Positions 1 through 11,328 of a DNA stretch of 64,000 nucleotides are shown here, piece after piece. Position 1 is the stretch's first letter; the number at the start of each line of letters is the position of its first letter. The position numbers and the translations under genes are program-made. This stretch comes from Coleophoma eucalyptorum (Eukaryota > Ascomycota > Leotiomycetes > Helotiales > Dermateaceae), in assembly GCA_026120035.1 (NCBI GenBank), contig JALRME010000012.1:930001-994000 (forward strand), given 5' to 3'. The notes under the pieces are model-generated. The model was not told where the DNA came from. It worked only from the letters and a program-made list of their open reading frames with translations, and did no database searches.

Positions 1-2
1 GC

Positions 3-470
3 GGCATTTTCGGTCCACACACAGACGGCACCCGACTTGCCGATCTTGATACCCAATCATTCATGACCATCAACATCTACCTGAACACGGTCCCCCCATC
101 CCAAGGCGGCTCAACACGCTTCCTTCAATCGGTGGTCCTCCCCTCAACCTCTCATCCGGCCTCCCAGATCCTAACCAGCATCCAACCCATCCTCGGAACC
201 GCCCTGATCTTCGCGCAGGACGTGCCCCACGACGGCGACATAGTCAAGAATGGCGGCACGAAATACCTGCTCCGAACCGACGTCATGTATAGGCGGCGTC
301 AGGAGTTCGATTTCGAGCGACTTGTGCGGAGGAAGGGCTTGATATCTGGGAGGGAGAAGGGCGAGATGGCCTTGGAGATTGCCGGTGCGCTTGAAGAGGC
401 TGGCACGAGGGACTTGGCCGTCGTGTGGTATAAGAAAGCCTTTAGGCTCTGTCCAGAATTGGATGTTTAG
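3..470 (+). CDS. 2-oxoglutarate/Fe(II)-dependent oxygenase, 3' part only
   Basis: The open frame enters from the left edge and stops at 468-470, so only the C-terminal 155 residues are present. They carry the double-stranded beta-helix iron site: an H-x-D pair (HTDG) near the start, a distal His in VPHDG, and the Arg of YLLRTDVMY that normally binds the 2-oxoglutarate carboxylate. This layout fits prolyl-4-hydroxylase-like fungal oxygenases, which hydroxylate a substrate using O2 and 2-oxoglutarate. The ATG at 63 is internal: coding similarity, including the HTD motif, continues upstream of it to the window edge. The tail after the catalytic core is charged and helical, with no membrane segment. 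The substrate cannot be inferred. It converges on the permease gene downstream. Confidence 0.8.
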   Translation, partial: GIFGPHTDGTRLADLDTQSFMTINIYLNTVPPSQGGSTRFLQSVVLPSTSHPASQILTSIQPILGTALIFAQDVPHDGDIVKNGGTKYLLRTDVMYRRRQEFDFERLVRRKGLISGREKGEMALEIAGALEEAGTRDLAVVWYKKAFRLCPELDV

Positions 471-804
471 CCATTAATTGTTGAGCTGGGGAGGAGGTAA
501 GTTCTTGTTTTCTTTCGATAAAGAATTGTTTATGAAATTATGGCAAACCAGGGCTGTCCATTTTTGCTTTCTTTGTTTTGGAAGTATGAAAGAAGATCTC
601 AAAGGTAAATTTATCAAGAGTTATATTTTCTGGGGGTAATCAGGAGTGTGGTTGCATGAGAAGAAAGCCTTGAAATACTGCAGCATAATTACCTCTTCTC
701 GTTAAATTACATTTTATATCGAGTACGCTGATAACCACCGAGTGAAATACAAGTCCGGACACAAACATGCTCGCAGCAATTAAGAACAAGTAGCCGTCAG
801 GAAA
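471..804. other. Convergent intergenic region
   Basis: About 330 bases between two convergent genes. It is AT-rich and presumably holds both 3' UTRs. No open frame, repeat or RNA gene is recognised. Confidence 0.5.
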
Positions 805-2885
805 TCACAGAACCATCCTGAATTCTGGATCTCGGTCGTCGCCATAGCCGGCATACTTGGCATATTTCCCCCGCGATTTGTCCTTGTTGATCTTCGCACA
901 GTACAGGACATTCAGAAATACCCTACCAGCCAAGTTAGCAATGCATTTCCTCCATCAGGATTCATGTTTGAAAAAAAGAAAAAAGAAGAGGAAAAAACCA
1001 TTAAAAAAGTTCGACTTACAGGAACCAAGAAGCAACCAATAATCCCAAAATAATCGTATGACCCTCATGAAACTGGGGCTTCTGCTTAGCAGGGTAAATG
1101 AAGGTAGCAACAAAGCCACCGCTATTCGCAATCATCAATTGCAGCGCCGTGGTGGTTGCTCTCTTGTAGTGACCAGCGCTGTTGTTTGAATTCCAGACAA
1201 GCACACAGGGGACACTCGAGTACATGCCGGTCGCCATCAGGAAGGTCATGCCGTATTTTACCTTGGGATGTTGGATGCCGATGTTGGCAATTACCGCATA
1301 ACCGATAATGGCGGGTATCAGCGTGAAGAGCATGATCACGCCACGGAGCTTGAGGCGATCGGAGACCAGCGAGATGACGACGGTGATCACAGATGCTACT
1401 GCGTAGGGGATGACGGACCAGAGTTGTGCTTCGTTTGCGGTATAGCCGAGCTCGACGATGATGGTGGGTAGCTGTATTGGTTAGTCTTTTTTTGTTTCAC
1501 AACATGGAAATGGCGTGTGTGGGAGACATACGAAGAGTCCAAAGGAGTATAAGCCGGCTAGGATTCCAAAATATGCACATGCGCTGAGCCAGGTGGAGAT
1601 GCTGAGGATTCCACGGATGACTTCGGACCATTGGAAGGTCTCGTGTGGAAGTGGGCTAGATCCCGTCAGTCTGTATAACTACCACACGACGGTTTTTGAC
1701 TTGCCTTCCATCCTGTGCATATCTTGTTGGGGTATCGAGATGTAGTCTCTTTCGAGCAAAGGCCTTTTGTTTCTCGTTCAAGAAGGACGATGTCTCAATG
1801 TTATTTGGCAGGATAAAGTATGCTAGAATCCCAGCCACGACAGTCTTTTTAATCCAAGTCAGTTCCCGCAGTGTCTGAGAAGAGAGCGCAGACTTGCCAG
1901 CAGACCCTCAATGATGAAAATCCAACTCCAGGTGTAAAGCCCGCCTCTTCGTCCAATTTCCGTGAGTCCACGAGCAAGCAGACCTTGGTTTAGATCAGCA
2001 GTTAGTCCAAAGTCCAGCCAGCATATTACATACCACCAAAAGCCCCACTTAATGATGCGCTGGTATAGAAAAGTCCCAGCCTCAGTGCCATTTCCCCTCT
2101 GGTGTACATTCCCGAGAGGTACAGAACCTAGTCATGGTCAGCTCTGCAATAGCCTTCACAGATCCAGCACTTTTACCATGCCGGGTAATAACCCTCCCTC
2201 CGCAACTCCCAGCAGCGCTCGCACAGCTACGAAGCTAGCATAGTTCTTCACAAACCCCAAGCACATGGTAATAATCCCCCACACAATGGTCAACACCGGG
2301 AGCCAGATTTTGGGCGAGAGTCGTTTGAGGACGAGATTACTCGGAATCTCACTATTTTATCCACAACGTTAATCCCTAATGCTTTGGCAGATATATATGG
2401 GGCAGAGAATACCCACCTCGCGATGTATGTCGCATAGTATACTGCCAAGCCCGTATCATACTGATGGTCGGTAATCTTCAAATTGGCCTCCAAAGCATAG
2501 GTCTTCGCATTGCCCACATTGGTACGATCCAGAAACGAGCAGAGGAACAGTAAGGCGAGGATGGGAATAATTCTGCGATTCAGAATCGATCAGCCATCTG
2601 TACATCATGAATTGCGGTTGAGAGCCAAGACACAGCGAAGGATATCAACTATATTTTTTTCTCTGCCGAGAAATCTTATCTGGATGCCGATCACAGTACT
2701 TACCGGACATCAAGCTTCAGCAGGATTTTCCGCAGCATCACCGCCCGCTCGTGCTCGGTCAGGCTGTCAGAATCGCTGTCTGGAACATGCTTGGCATCCT
2801 CCACATATTTCTCCTCGGGATATGACATGGCGATGTCCTGTTTGGCAGCCGGAGGGTCGGAGGATGGGGAGTGTTGCATTGCCAT
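805..2885 (-). CDS. MFS permease of the anion:cation symporter family (allantoate/nicotinate type)
   Basis: A multi-exon gene on the minus strand. Exon 1 (2885-2704) is a hydrophilic cytosolic N-terminus ending in KLDVR. A GT-AG intron then joins it at 2572 to IIPILALLFLCSFLDRTN, the first transmembrane helix and family signature of Dal5/Tna1-like transporters (fungal TMS1 typically contains FLDRTNIGNAK). Exon 2 joins exon 3 at 2351 to give ASEIPSNL. Further helices follow, including the internal motif around LPTIIVELGY and a C-terminal half ending in helices at 1390-1016. A last exon to the stop at 805-807 adds a charged tail (YAKYAGYGDDRDPEF) typical of the family. It is predicted to be a proton-coupled plasma-membrane importer of a small organic anion such as allantoate, nicotinate, pantothenate or biotin; the exact substrate is not readable. 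Inner exon ends are approximate. Confidence 0.8.
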
Positions 2886-4987
2886 CGATGGAGGGCATAT
2901 GGCAAGCGAGAGGAAGAATTAGAGTCTCTTGCACGAGAAAGAGAAAGAGTGGCAGGAAAGGCAAGCCAAGTGACACAAGAAATTGGAGTATGGGGAAGAT
3001 GCACAGTCCCCCCACAGTCTGGGGAACGAGCTGTCTTCATATACTTTGGCACTGGGTCAGCGCGCCGTGCCACGCCCCTTGCCTCGACTTCAGCTCCCCC
3101 GCCTCCTCTCCACAAAGCTCGAAAACATGCGACAGTCTTGCCAAGAACTACCGACCCATCAACAATTCCCTCCGGAGTTACAATTATCTGCTACTTCTCA
3201 CGGCTAAGGACATCATTTCACACTTTTTTCGACCCCGGACAAGGTTCCAGGGTTGAGAGTTGTACTCCGGATGTACAAAGATGGGGGAATTGTGTGCCTC
3301 CTGCTCAGATTCGGTTGAATTGGGCCTCATCAGACTCTCTTACCCCATGAATTCCCGGTTGTTTTTCTGTCTCCGGCGTACTCCAGACTAAATTGTTGGT
3401 TGGGGTGGCTGCGACTAGGTGGGTCACGTGAGACGATGTTCCTGGCAAGTTTGCCCATTTGGGGTATTGCTCTAAGCGAGCTTACTGTCTGTCTTTCCTC
3501 TTTGCTTGACTGGCTGAAGAAGACATGGTGCCATGGGGATTAAAGAAATGGTTGCGAGACTGAAGAAGGAGACGGCTATCTTTGATGCGAGGTCCGCTGC
3601 ACTCTGTGTTTAGCCTGCGTCTCGGGGATATTTGCATTATCGTGCCAAAGCTAGTTCGCTGATTAGCATAGGGAGGTACATTGTCCAATTAATGTTGTGC
3701 GCCTAGGTAGAACAAGGGTTCACAACAGCATACTAGCAATGTGTATATTGTGTAGCATTGTTAAAATAATTACTAGAGACTTTACAGCTCTTTTTATCTT
3801 AAAGAGAAACCGAAACCCCCTACAAATATATCCACCGGTACATCAATGCAAACATTAAGGATTTCAAAGTTGCACTAAACCAGCATGCGAACAATAATGC
3901 GCATCGGAAGTCATGTTTATATACACTACAGCAGATACGCTACTAGCACTAGCAATTAAACCAATAAAGTTTTCTCAAAAGATGGCTTTGTAATCCGGGC
4001 CCTCCTTAATGTGGAATTTCCATCCGAAAGCTGCAGAAGCAATCCCATATTGTAGTATACAGGTACTAACACTCGATAGATATCCATCTCTTGCGATTTT
4101 TTACCTTGACATAAAGCGAGGTTATAGTATATAATAATTGGTTGAAGAATATGCACAAGGTCAAAAAAGATCAAGCAGCCAATATTGATACCCGAATATT
4201 CAATGCTACATTGTCTTCTCGGCTCTCTCATATTATAGCTTGGAAACCTGATGTCGACTTTAATCGATGAGCATGAAGCTTCATAGCCTCTAACTTCTCA
4301 TTATTCGATCTAAATCCCCAATTGTGAGTGAAGTCTTCTATATTATCCGTTTTGAGCATATACAGAAATACTTCTCGTGACTAAAGAGTATCCATGAACC
4401 TTCTTCCATGAAAAGAATGATTTCATTCTTGCTGGAGGCAATTTTGTAGACTCGATGCTATAATTGAACACAGCTGATATGGAGATTAGCACCAAGCCCA
4501 CCGAGATTCTCTTTGCCTCCCTAAAAAAAGGTTCCAGAGATTAAAAATGCTCCCCATAACTATCCTTGCCACCAAGGATACCGTGCATCCTGAGTACCGA
4601 TAACTGACCTGGAGATCCCACTCTACAGCGCTCCAACCCCTAACCGAACAACAAGTTGTACCTTTCCTGATACAACACATCCAGGACGCGAACTATGATA
4701 AGCCCCATTGCTCGGATTAGAAAAAACGGCAATCGCTGGAAGTCCGGCAGTGCGCTCCCAAATCAGCAACCAACTGTCGGATTCAACTCCGAAGGCCAAA
4801 TGCTTGGTGTCTATGCGGCCAACACCGAGCGCACTGCAGAAGTGGGCATCCGGATCGCACCCAACGAATTCTTGCTTTGTCATGTTACAGCGGTGAAAGT
4901 GAGATCTCTCACTATGGGAAGATGCAGTGGCTTTTTTGATCCCCCCTCGGAACCCTCTTGTGGCTTTTAGGTACCAGTTCATTGACG
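2886..4987. other. Divergent intergenic region between two MFS genes
   Basis: About 2.1 kb with no convincing gene. It includes the promoters of both flanking divergent transporters. The part around 3690-4480 is visibly AT-rich with only short unspliceable frames. The longest frames (for example 2510-3256 plus) overlap the permease exon on the opposite strand or lack a domain. A CACGTG hexamer lies at about 3425. Confidence 0.45.
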
Positions 4988-6965
4988 ATGGTGAGCAGTG
5001 AAAGTATCGAGTCATCCAAGGATGCGATGCAAGATAGCGACATCTCAAAAACTATTTTAAGCTCTGAGGAGAAAGATGTCATAACCTGCGATCTTGAAAA
5101 AGGATTGCAAGACGACTCCCAAGAATGCGCAGTCGACAGCGATGCACAAAGCCTGAGCAACCAGACGAACCTTCTCACGAGTCGCCAGCTAGTATTAATA
5201 GCCCTTCCAGCCCTCTCGCTCTCCCTATTTGTCTCGTTCATCGACCAGACCTCCATATCAACATCCATTCCAGCCTTGTCCGCAGACCTTAATGCAGGCT
5301 CCTCATCTTCCTGGGTTGGCGGTTCTTTCCTCATTGCCTCCACAGCTTTCCAGCTCATCAATGGAAGACTCTCAGATATCTTTGGCCGCAAAATATGTCT
5401 GCTAGTCTGTCTTGGTCTCCTTGCTGTGGGAGACCTCCTCTGTGGATTTGCTACCTCTGCAAATATGTTGTTCGGCTTCCGTGCCATTGCGGGTATTGGA
5501 GCCGGCGGTGTCAATTCGGTAGCTATGATCATTGTGAGCGACATTACGACGCTGGAGAGCCGTGGGAAATATCAAGGAATCTTGGGTGCTGCTATTGCAC
5601 TAGCCAATGGAACAGGTCCTTTTTTGGGCGGTGTCTTGGTTGAAAAGGCGTCGTGGCGCTGGGTGTTCTGGATAATTCCTCCTCTTACTGTAACTGCAAT
5701 GTTGATTATAGGAATTTTCCTGCCGTTGAAGCATGATTCTGGTGGCTATATGGATAAGGTAAAAAAGATTGACTTTATAGGAGTAGTTTTGAATATTGGT
5801 GCCGTGTTGATGATCTTGGTAAGTTGCTCATCGCTTGTTTTTTGTGCATGTTCTGAGGCTTTATAGATCCCAATCTCAGGAGGAGGCCTTACCTATGCCT
5901 GGAACTCTGCTTTCGTCATAGCGATGATGATCTGTGGTGGATTTCTTGCAGTTGTGTTTCTATTGTACGAATGGAAGTACGCTAAGATTCCAATCATGCC
6001 ATGTCGGTCCAATCCTTTACTTCCCCAGAGCGCTTCAATTGACTGTCTCCAGTACACATTACTCTCTATCCATCTTGTGGCATACTGTATTTCCAAAATT
6101 TCTTTACGGGCCTTGTCTTCTTCGGCAATTTCTTCTATCTGCCAATCTACTTCCAGAGTATTCGAGGGTACACCGCAATCGAATCTGGTGCTCTCTTACT
6201 TCCACTGATCATCGCTACATCGGGTTCTTCTCTGATCGCTGGTCAAATAATGTCCAGAACGGGATATTACAAACTTGTTGTCATTGTAGGGTTCATGATT
6301 TGGTCTGTTGGTGGGGGACTCAAGTGTTTGTTCCATAGGCATACGCCTTTAAGAATCTTGATTGTGAGCGGTATTGTTGAAGGATTTGGTGTTGGCTTCA
6401 CGTTACAACCAAGTAAGTGAAAGGTTACCCTGCCCAAAGGCACAATATTGACAGCGGCCAACAGCACTCGTTGCCATCCTGGCAAACTCTAAGCAGACGG
6501 ATCGCGCCGTAGCTACCGGTCTGAGGAACTTTGTGAGAACTATTGGTGGCTCAACAGGACTTGCTGGTAGGGCTCGCTGCTAAATTCAACTATATTCGTG
6601 TATTTGGCTAAACAAGACCAGTTTCCGGTGCTATCCTAAACAACACTTTGCGCGCCAAGCTCTCGCATTTTTCATATATAACCCCTGCTCTCCTCGATAC
6701 GCTCTCCTCATCTACATATGGCCTGAAATCTCTGGATCTTACCACAGAAGAGAAAAACACCGTTCTAAATGCCTATATGACTGGCTTGGAGCGGATTTAC
6801 CTACTTTACGTTTGCTCGACAGGACTCAATTTGCTTCTGACCATTTTAGTCCGAGATACAAGCCTGCTAAAAAAGGCTGCAGTAGACGTGCAGGATGAAG
6901 AAGATCCCGCATCTACAGGTAGTGTGGAGAATTTTGTACCAGATGCGGGGATGCAGCATAAGTGA
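4988..6965 (+). CDS. MFS drug:H+ antiporter, DHA2 (14-TM) family
   Basis: Five exons can be joined with frame kept: 4988-5818, 5867-6002, 6053-6412, 6465-6566 and 6622-6965, giving about 590 aa. The second intron (6003-6052, 50 nt) restores PIMPLHITLY and removes an in-frame stop. A hydrophilic N-terminus of about 65 residues precedes the helices. Motif A appears as GRLSDIFGRK and the antiporter motif C as ALANGTGPFLGG. The C-terminal loop AILANSKQTDRAVATGLRNF is typical of DHA2 exporters of toxins and drugs. It probably sits in the plasma membrane and uses the proton gradient to export a hydrophobic compound or secondary metabolite. An alternative ATG lies ten codons upstream at 4958. No biosynthetic genes adjoin it, so a role in a cluster is not supported. 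Confidence 0.85.
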
Positions 6966-7622
6966 TACAGTGGGAGAAATGAATTTTATGACCGAAAGCT
7001 TTGTTTGTACCGGAGGCTGGGATTTTGCATTAGACGAGGAAACCATATATAAAAACGTCAACTATTTGACGAGGAGATTGGATGCTCTTCAAGGAAGTAC
7101 TTGGTACTTGAAGAGGACCTCAACTTATTTATTGTATCTAGTACTTTTTGCATTCGGTTTAGGGTGTCATCGCGCGGCCGGGAAAATTATAAAATATCTG
7201 AACCGCATTCTTGCTTAAATCTATCATGGGACATTATTGAATCCGGGGGCCTTTTTCTAGTTAAAGATAAAACTAATTATTAACCAAAGAGAATATTTTC
7301 GTCATAATATAAATGAGCACTCTCCAAACGGGCCCGACATCCATTCCGAGAATCTTTTGGTCGCTTAAACCACATGCATAAGAACGGAGCTCCGAAAAAA
7401 CACGGCCAAGGGAACCAGGTCCCGATATCCCATCTTTCCATTCCATCAGATAGGAGCTCAAGTACTCCACAGTACTAATCCAGACAGAGATCAAGATCAA
7501 GTCACCTCAGAATTGACCGTATAGGCCGCTCGTCAGTTTTTATTTTCAACTCCCAACAGCACAAGAAGAGTCCGATATAGTTCCGCTTTGGTAGCAGTTA
7601 GGATATCTCATCAACCGCAGTC
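6966..7622. other. Intergenic region
   Basis: About 650 bases, AT-rich, between two genes on the same strand. It contains the 3' UTR of the DHA2 gene and the promoter of the deacetylase. The short frames here show no domain and no splice continuity. Confidence 0.45.
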
Positions 7623-8936
7623 ATGGCGCCTCATTACACTATGAACCCCGAGTATGACATGCCACGCGATTTCAAGGGGTATGGAGAACATTCTTTGAAT
7701 CCTCAGTGGCCGAATGGAGCCAAGATTGCCGTTAGTTTTGTTATCAATTACGAAGAGGTAAGTTAGACTGGCAGTTTCCTTGCATCTACATCATCCTTGA
7801 ATGTACATGAGAGGTTCCCTTGGTAGAAGTGAGAGGCAGGTTAATGTACCAATTCAAAGACTAAGTTTGCGTATAATACACCAATGTTGTGCTTTTGGCG
7901 TAGATCACTGGCTAGACCACTGAGAATTGAGCAAGGCACCTGACGCGCATCTAACAACATCTAACAATCACTAGGGAGGAGAACGCTCCGTCATGACAGG
8001 CGACGGGCAATCAGAGCAAAACCTACGTGAGAACCCAGGCGGGCCGCCACGAATCAACGAGCGCAACCTGAGCGTAGAATCAGAGTACGAGTATGGATCA
8101 AGGGTGGGGTTCTGGCGCTTGTTCAAATTGTTCAACAGCTTCAAGTACAAGTTCACCTTATTTGGTGTCGGGCAGGCATTGGAACAGAATCCAGATGCTG
8201 CTGTCAGATGTGTGCAGGAGGGACACGATGTCGCTAGTCATGCGTATAGGTGGATTGAGTACCACGACTTTAGCGTTGAGCGGGAGAAGGAGTATATCAA
8301 GCTTGCTGTGGCTAGTTTGAAGAAACTAACAGGCTACGCGCCACGAGGGTATGCAATTTCTAGACTGATAGTGGAATTTAGAGCTAATGGTTGAGGTAGA
8401 TGGTATTATGGAAGACAGAGTGCTCAGTCCAAGGTCCTAGTTGCAGAAGTTTACAAGGAGCTTGGCGAGCCTCTGCTCTGGCAATCTGATACATATGCCG
8501 ATGATGTAACGGAAATTGAACTCCCTCTGACTCACGATGGACTAACAATCTACAGGTTCCATATTGGATTGACCTGCCATCTGAACGGGATTTGCCAGAT
8601 GATAAAGCCAAAGGACAGTTGATGCTGCCATACTCATATGACTGCAACGACTTCAAGTTCCATGTCATCGGGTCTGGATTTGCAGATCCAGCAGGCTTTT
8701 TTGATCACCTTAAGCGCGCATTTGATGTCCTATATGCCGAAGGTGTGGATGGAAGTCCCAAAATGATGACCATCGGTTTGCACTGTAGAATTGCTGGAAG
8801 ACCTGGAAGATTTGGTGCTTTGAAGGAGTTCGTGGAATATATCAGCCAAAAGGAGGGAGTCTGGGTGGCAACAAGAACCGAGATTGCAGAGCATTTCACG
8901 GAGAAATTCCCATACCGCAGAGGCCATTTGGCTTAA
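7623..8936 (+). CDS. Polysaccharide deacetylase family protein (PuuE/allantoinase-like)
   Basis: Four exons (7623-7757, 7975-8348, 8400-8505, 8556-8936) join in frame to 331 aa. The first intron is long for this window (217 nt). The start MAPHYTMNPEYDMPRDFKGYG and the FVINYEEGGERS segment match the PuuE-type subgroup of the NodB-like deacetylases, annotated as urate-catabolism allantoinase or chitin deacetylase. EGHDVASHAYRW carries the two metal-binding His residues of NodB motif 2 (H-x-x-x-H form, here SHAYRW). A later TIGLHCRIAGRPGR segment is the conserved C-terminal family block. No signal peptide is visible, which argues for an intracellular ureide or amide substrate rather than wall chitin. 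It is likely cytosolic or peroxisomal; the exact substrate is an inference. Confidence 0.82.
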
Positions 8937-9348
8937 GTTGAGTTACATCAATTCTCAAAACTACATAGCATATGTAGTTGTGACTAGAATTGACCTGAGG
9001 ACGCAGAGTTGGCCTAAATTAGCTGTATTGAAAATCTCGTCTGGACTCTAGTCGTAGGTTGGCCTTTAAATTTCGATTCTCCTCATGCTGGGTAGTAAAT
9101 GGCATCTGACTTGCCACGCAGAGAAGTTTGGTGTTGTGAAGATATCTGCCAAATTGCGTGGAATTGGTTTTATTGTTCCAAGCCACTTGTTCAGGATGTT
9201 TAAATCCAGGTGCCAAATAATATATTGTTTGATTGCCAAGCGAGTTCTTTGTGCTCTTCTCAATACTCGTGCGAAGTAAGATGTGAATTATGGCACGTGG
9301 GTCTAAACACCAGCAGTTTCTGTAGAGATCAGACATTGTAGCTCCAGC
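8937..9348. other. Convergent intergenic region
   Basis: About 410 bases between convergent genes. Short frames only; nothing recognised beyond presumed 3' UTRs. Confidence 0.45.
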
Positions 9349-11018
9349 TTAGTCTTTATCGGCGATTGGCTGTGGCTTCAACCATTGCGCAGCCAGCGTG
9401 GTTCCAGTCCAGATACTACCTGCCAAGGCAAGCTGAATGGCAAAGGCTGAAAACAATTTCTCAAATCCAGGATTTTTATCAATAGCCTCATAGAGATCAG
9501 AGACACCCAAGCCTGCGTTCATTCGATATGCTCTTGCAATGAATCTAACCATCAAGGCCTCCAGGGGTAAAAGTATAATGCCCGCAACGATTTCGCTCAA
9601 GCCCTCAGCTGCGAGAAATGGAGGCAGCATAGTCAGAGCTGTTATGCGGTATGCAACTCTAGATGATGGTTCAGGGTCATTAGCACTTCTCAACTCTGCT
9701 GACCATGAGCCTGTTGACTCCATCATATTTTCCATGACGTCTGTAGCCTCCACATCAAAACTGATCAACGTAGCATGTGCCAGCTCAGGCTCTTCATCAT
9801 CGCTAGTGTCAGGATCGAAGTCTACTTGTTGAGGTTGGCTGGTCGATCGACTTGACTGAGGTCGGCCTTCCAAAGCTCTCAGTGTTTGCTCGTCCGCACC
9901 TCTTGGTCGTCTGCTCCGTTGGCTGGCTGGCTCTGCCTCAGCACTCCAGAAGGACCTTGAGCCTTGACGAGAATCACTGCTTTGCTTTTTCGGACGAGGC
10001 AGGGCGGCATACAAAAAGGCATTTACGAAACGCGCAACCCAGAATTTAACTTTAGCATGCGCATATATAACGGCCATTGGTGCTACAGATCGTAACAGTG
10101 GAGTTGCCCAAGGAATAATTGTCAAGGGAGTAAGTGTTGAGAGTGGTGCCATTTCTAGAGGTGACTCGGCAGAGAATGGAACGAATGACTTCAAGCTAGG
10201 AAGTAGCTGAGAGCTTGAAATCATGTTGAGTTGCTGCAGAACAGCGAACATCCGCAAGTGGACGGTAAGGTAGCACGAAAACCATGAAATACTATAGAAG
10301 TCAGCCACTGCACAGGTGCAAATCTTAAAAAACTTACGATGTTTGAAGCCATCTTTCCAGTCTTTTCTTGCCCGATGAGCTGGATTCTCTACCTTCGTCC
10401 AAGAAAGTGCTTTCAGTCATGACTTGACAGATAAAGCCAACCCAATCGACAACATGGTATGCCATTACTGTCGTGAGACCTGCAGACATGAACAATGTTG
10501 GACTTGATCTTCTCTCATACTTGATAACTTCCAAGAAGCTGAGCTGCTTATAAGGTTTGTAGAGCTGCAAAAGATAAGGATCAAATCAGCTATAGCAACT
10601 AAAACGATTATTCTGCTCACCAAAATCCGTCTCCTTAAACCAAGCACCCCCCATACACCTCCCACTAAAGCCACACGGCCAAACTCAAGAAGTCTCAGTC
10701 CAGTCAGAGTCTCCTTTTCTTCCCACTCTTTCACTGCCCTCTCCTTCGCCTTTGTCACAGAAGACTCTTCGACCACACCTGTTGCTTGCATAACCTCGTT
10801 GGCTGCCCGAGTTTGCTCCCGTTGTCTCCGCTTAGTCTCAGGATTTGTAGGCCGGCCATGATCGTCGTATTGCTGAGTCGTTGCCAATTCGCCTTCGGAA
10901 GTATCTATCAATTCGTCTTCGTATGGGGAACGGCCCTACCTGAGGTTAGAAAATCGTACTAGGATCAGCTTGTCAAACTTACCAGTGCCGCTACAACCAG
11001 CGACTGGAGGCGTCCCAT
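9349..11018 (-). CDS. Fungal membrane protein of unknown function
   Basis: Four exons on the minus strand. A 12-codon first exon (MGRLQSLVVAAL, ATG at 11016-11018) splices to a charged segment with GRSPYEDELIDTSEG, then to a membrane-associated region (LGLRRRIL, then KPYKQLSFLEVIKYERRSSP and SAGLTTVMAYHVVDWVGF), and finally to a long last exon ending at 9349. The last exon holds several hydrophobic stretches, a basic and acidic low-complexity middle (PRPKKQSSDSRQGSRS through DTSDDEEPE), and C-terminal helices around MLPPFLAAEGLSEIVAGI and FSAFAIQLALAGS. The layout suggests a multi-pass organelle membrane protein with a disordered cytosolic loop. I do not recognise the family and assign no function. 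It is divergent from UTP13 and shares a promoter of about 310 bp with it. Confidence 0.65.
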
Positions 11019-11328
11019 CTCTACAAAGCTCTCGACGTGTTTGCCTCACCGTAGAAGCATTTGTGCTTGGCTCTTGATAAATACACAGAGCGCAAAGGGA
11101 GTTGAAAGTTGGAGGTGTTGTCGAACAGCTGCGTTACAGCAGAGAGCGATTTGCGACCAGATATCATTGGTTAAGGATTTAAGCTTAAATTCAACCCCTC
11201 GGTTTGCCCAAAGGTCAACGCGGCCGCATTTCTCCGATGACCAAAAATTTTGGTCGCAAAGGAAAAGCAACAACTCCTCCGCAAGACCTTGAATTTCTCC
11301 ATTGATAGGTTATTCCACAGCACTCATA
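11019..11328. promoter_or_regulatory. Divergent promoter of the membrane-protein and UTP13 genes
   Basis: A 310-bp region between the two start codons. It contains a 17-bp perfect inverted repeat at 11239-11255 (8-bp arms GACCAAAA/TTTTGGTC around one A). The centre, AAAAATTTT, matches the core of the ribosomal-RNA-processing element known in yeast rRNA-processing gene promoters. Its position about 75-90 bp upstream of the UTP13 ATG is suitable for a promoter site. Function is inferred from the neighbouring gene. Confidence 0.4.

Noticed and set aside
2510..3256. 248-codon plus frame
   Set aside because: Antisense to exon 1 and upstream region of the permease gene; no domain.
6895..7218. 107-codon plus frame after the DHA2 gene
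   Set aside because: Overlaps the end of the DHA2 coding exon in another frame and has no domain.
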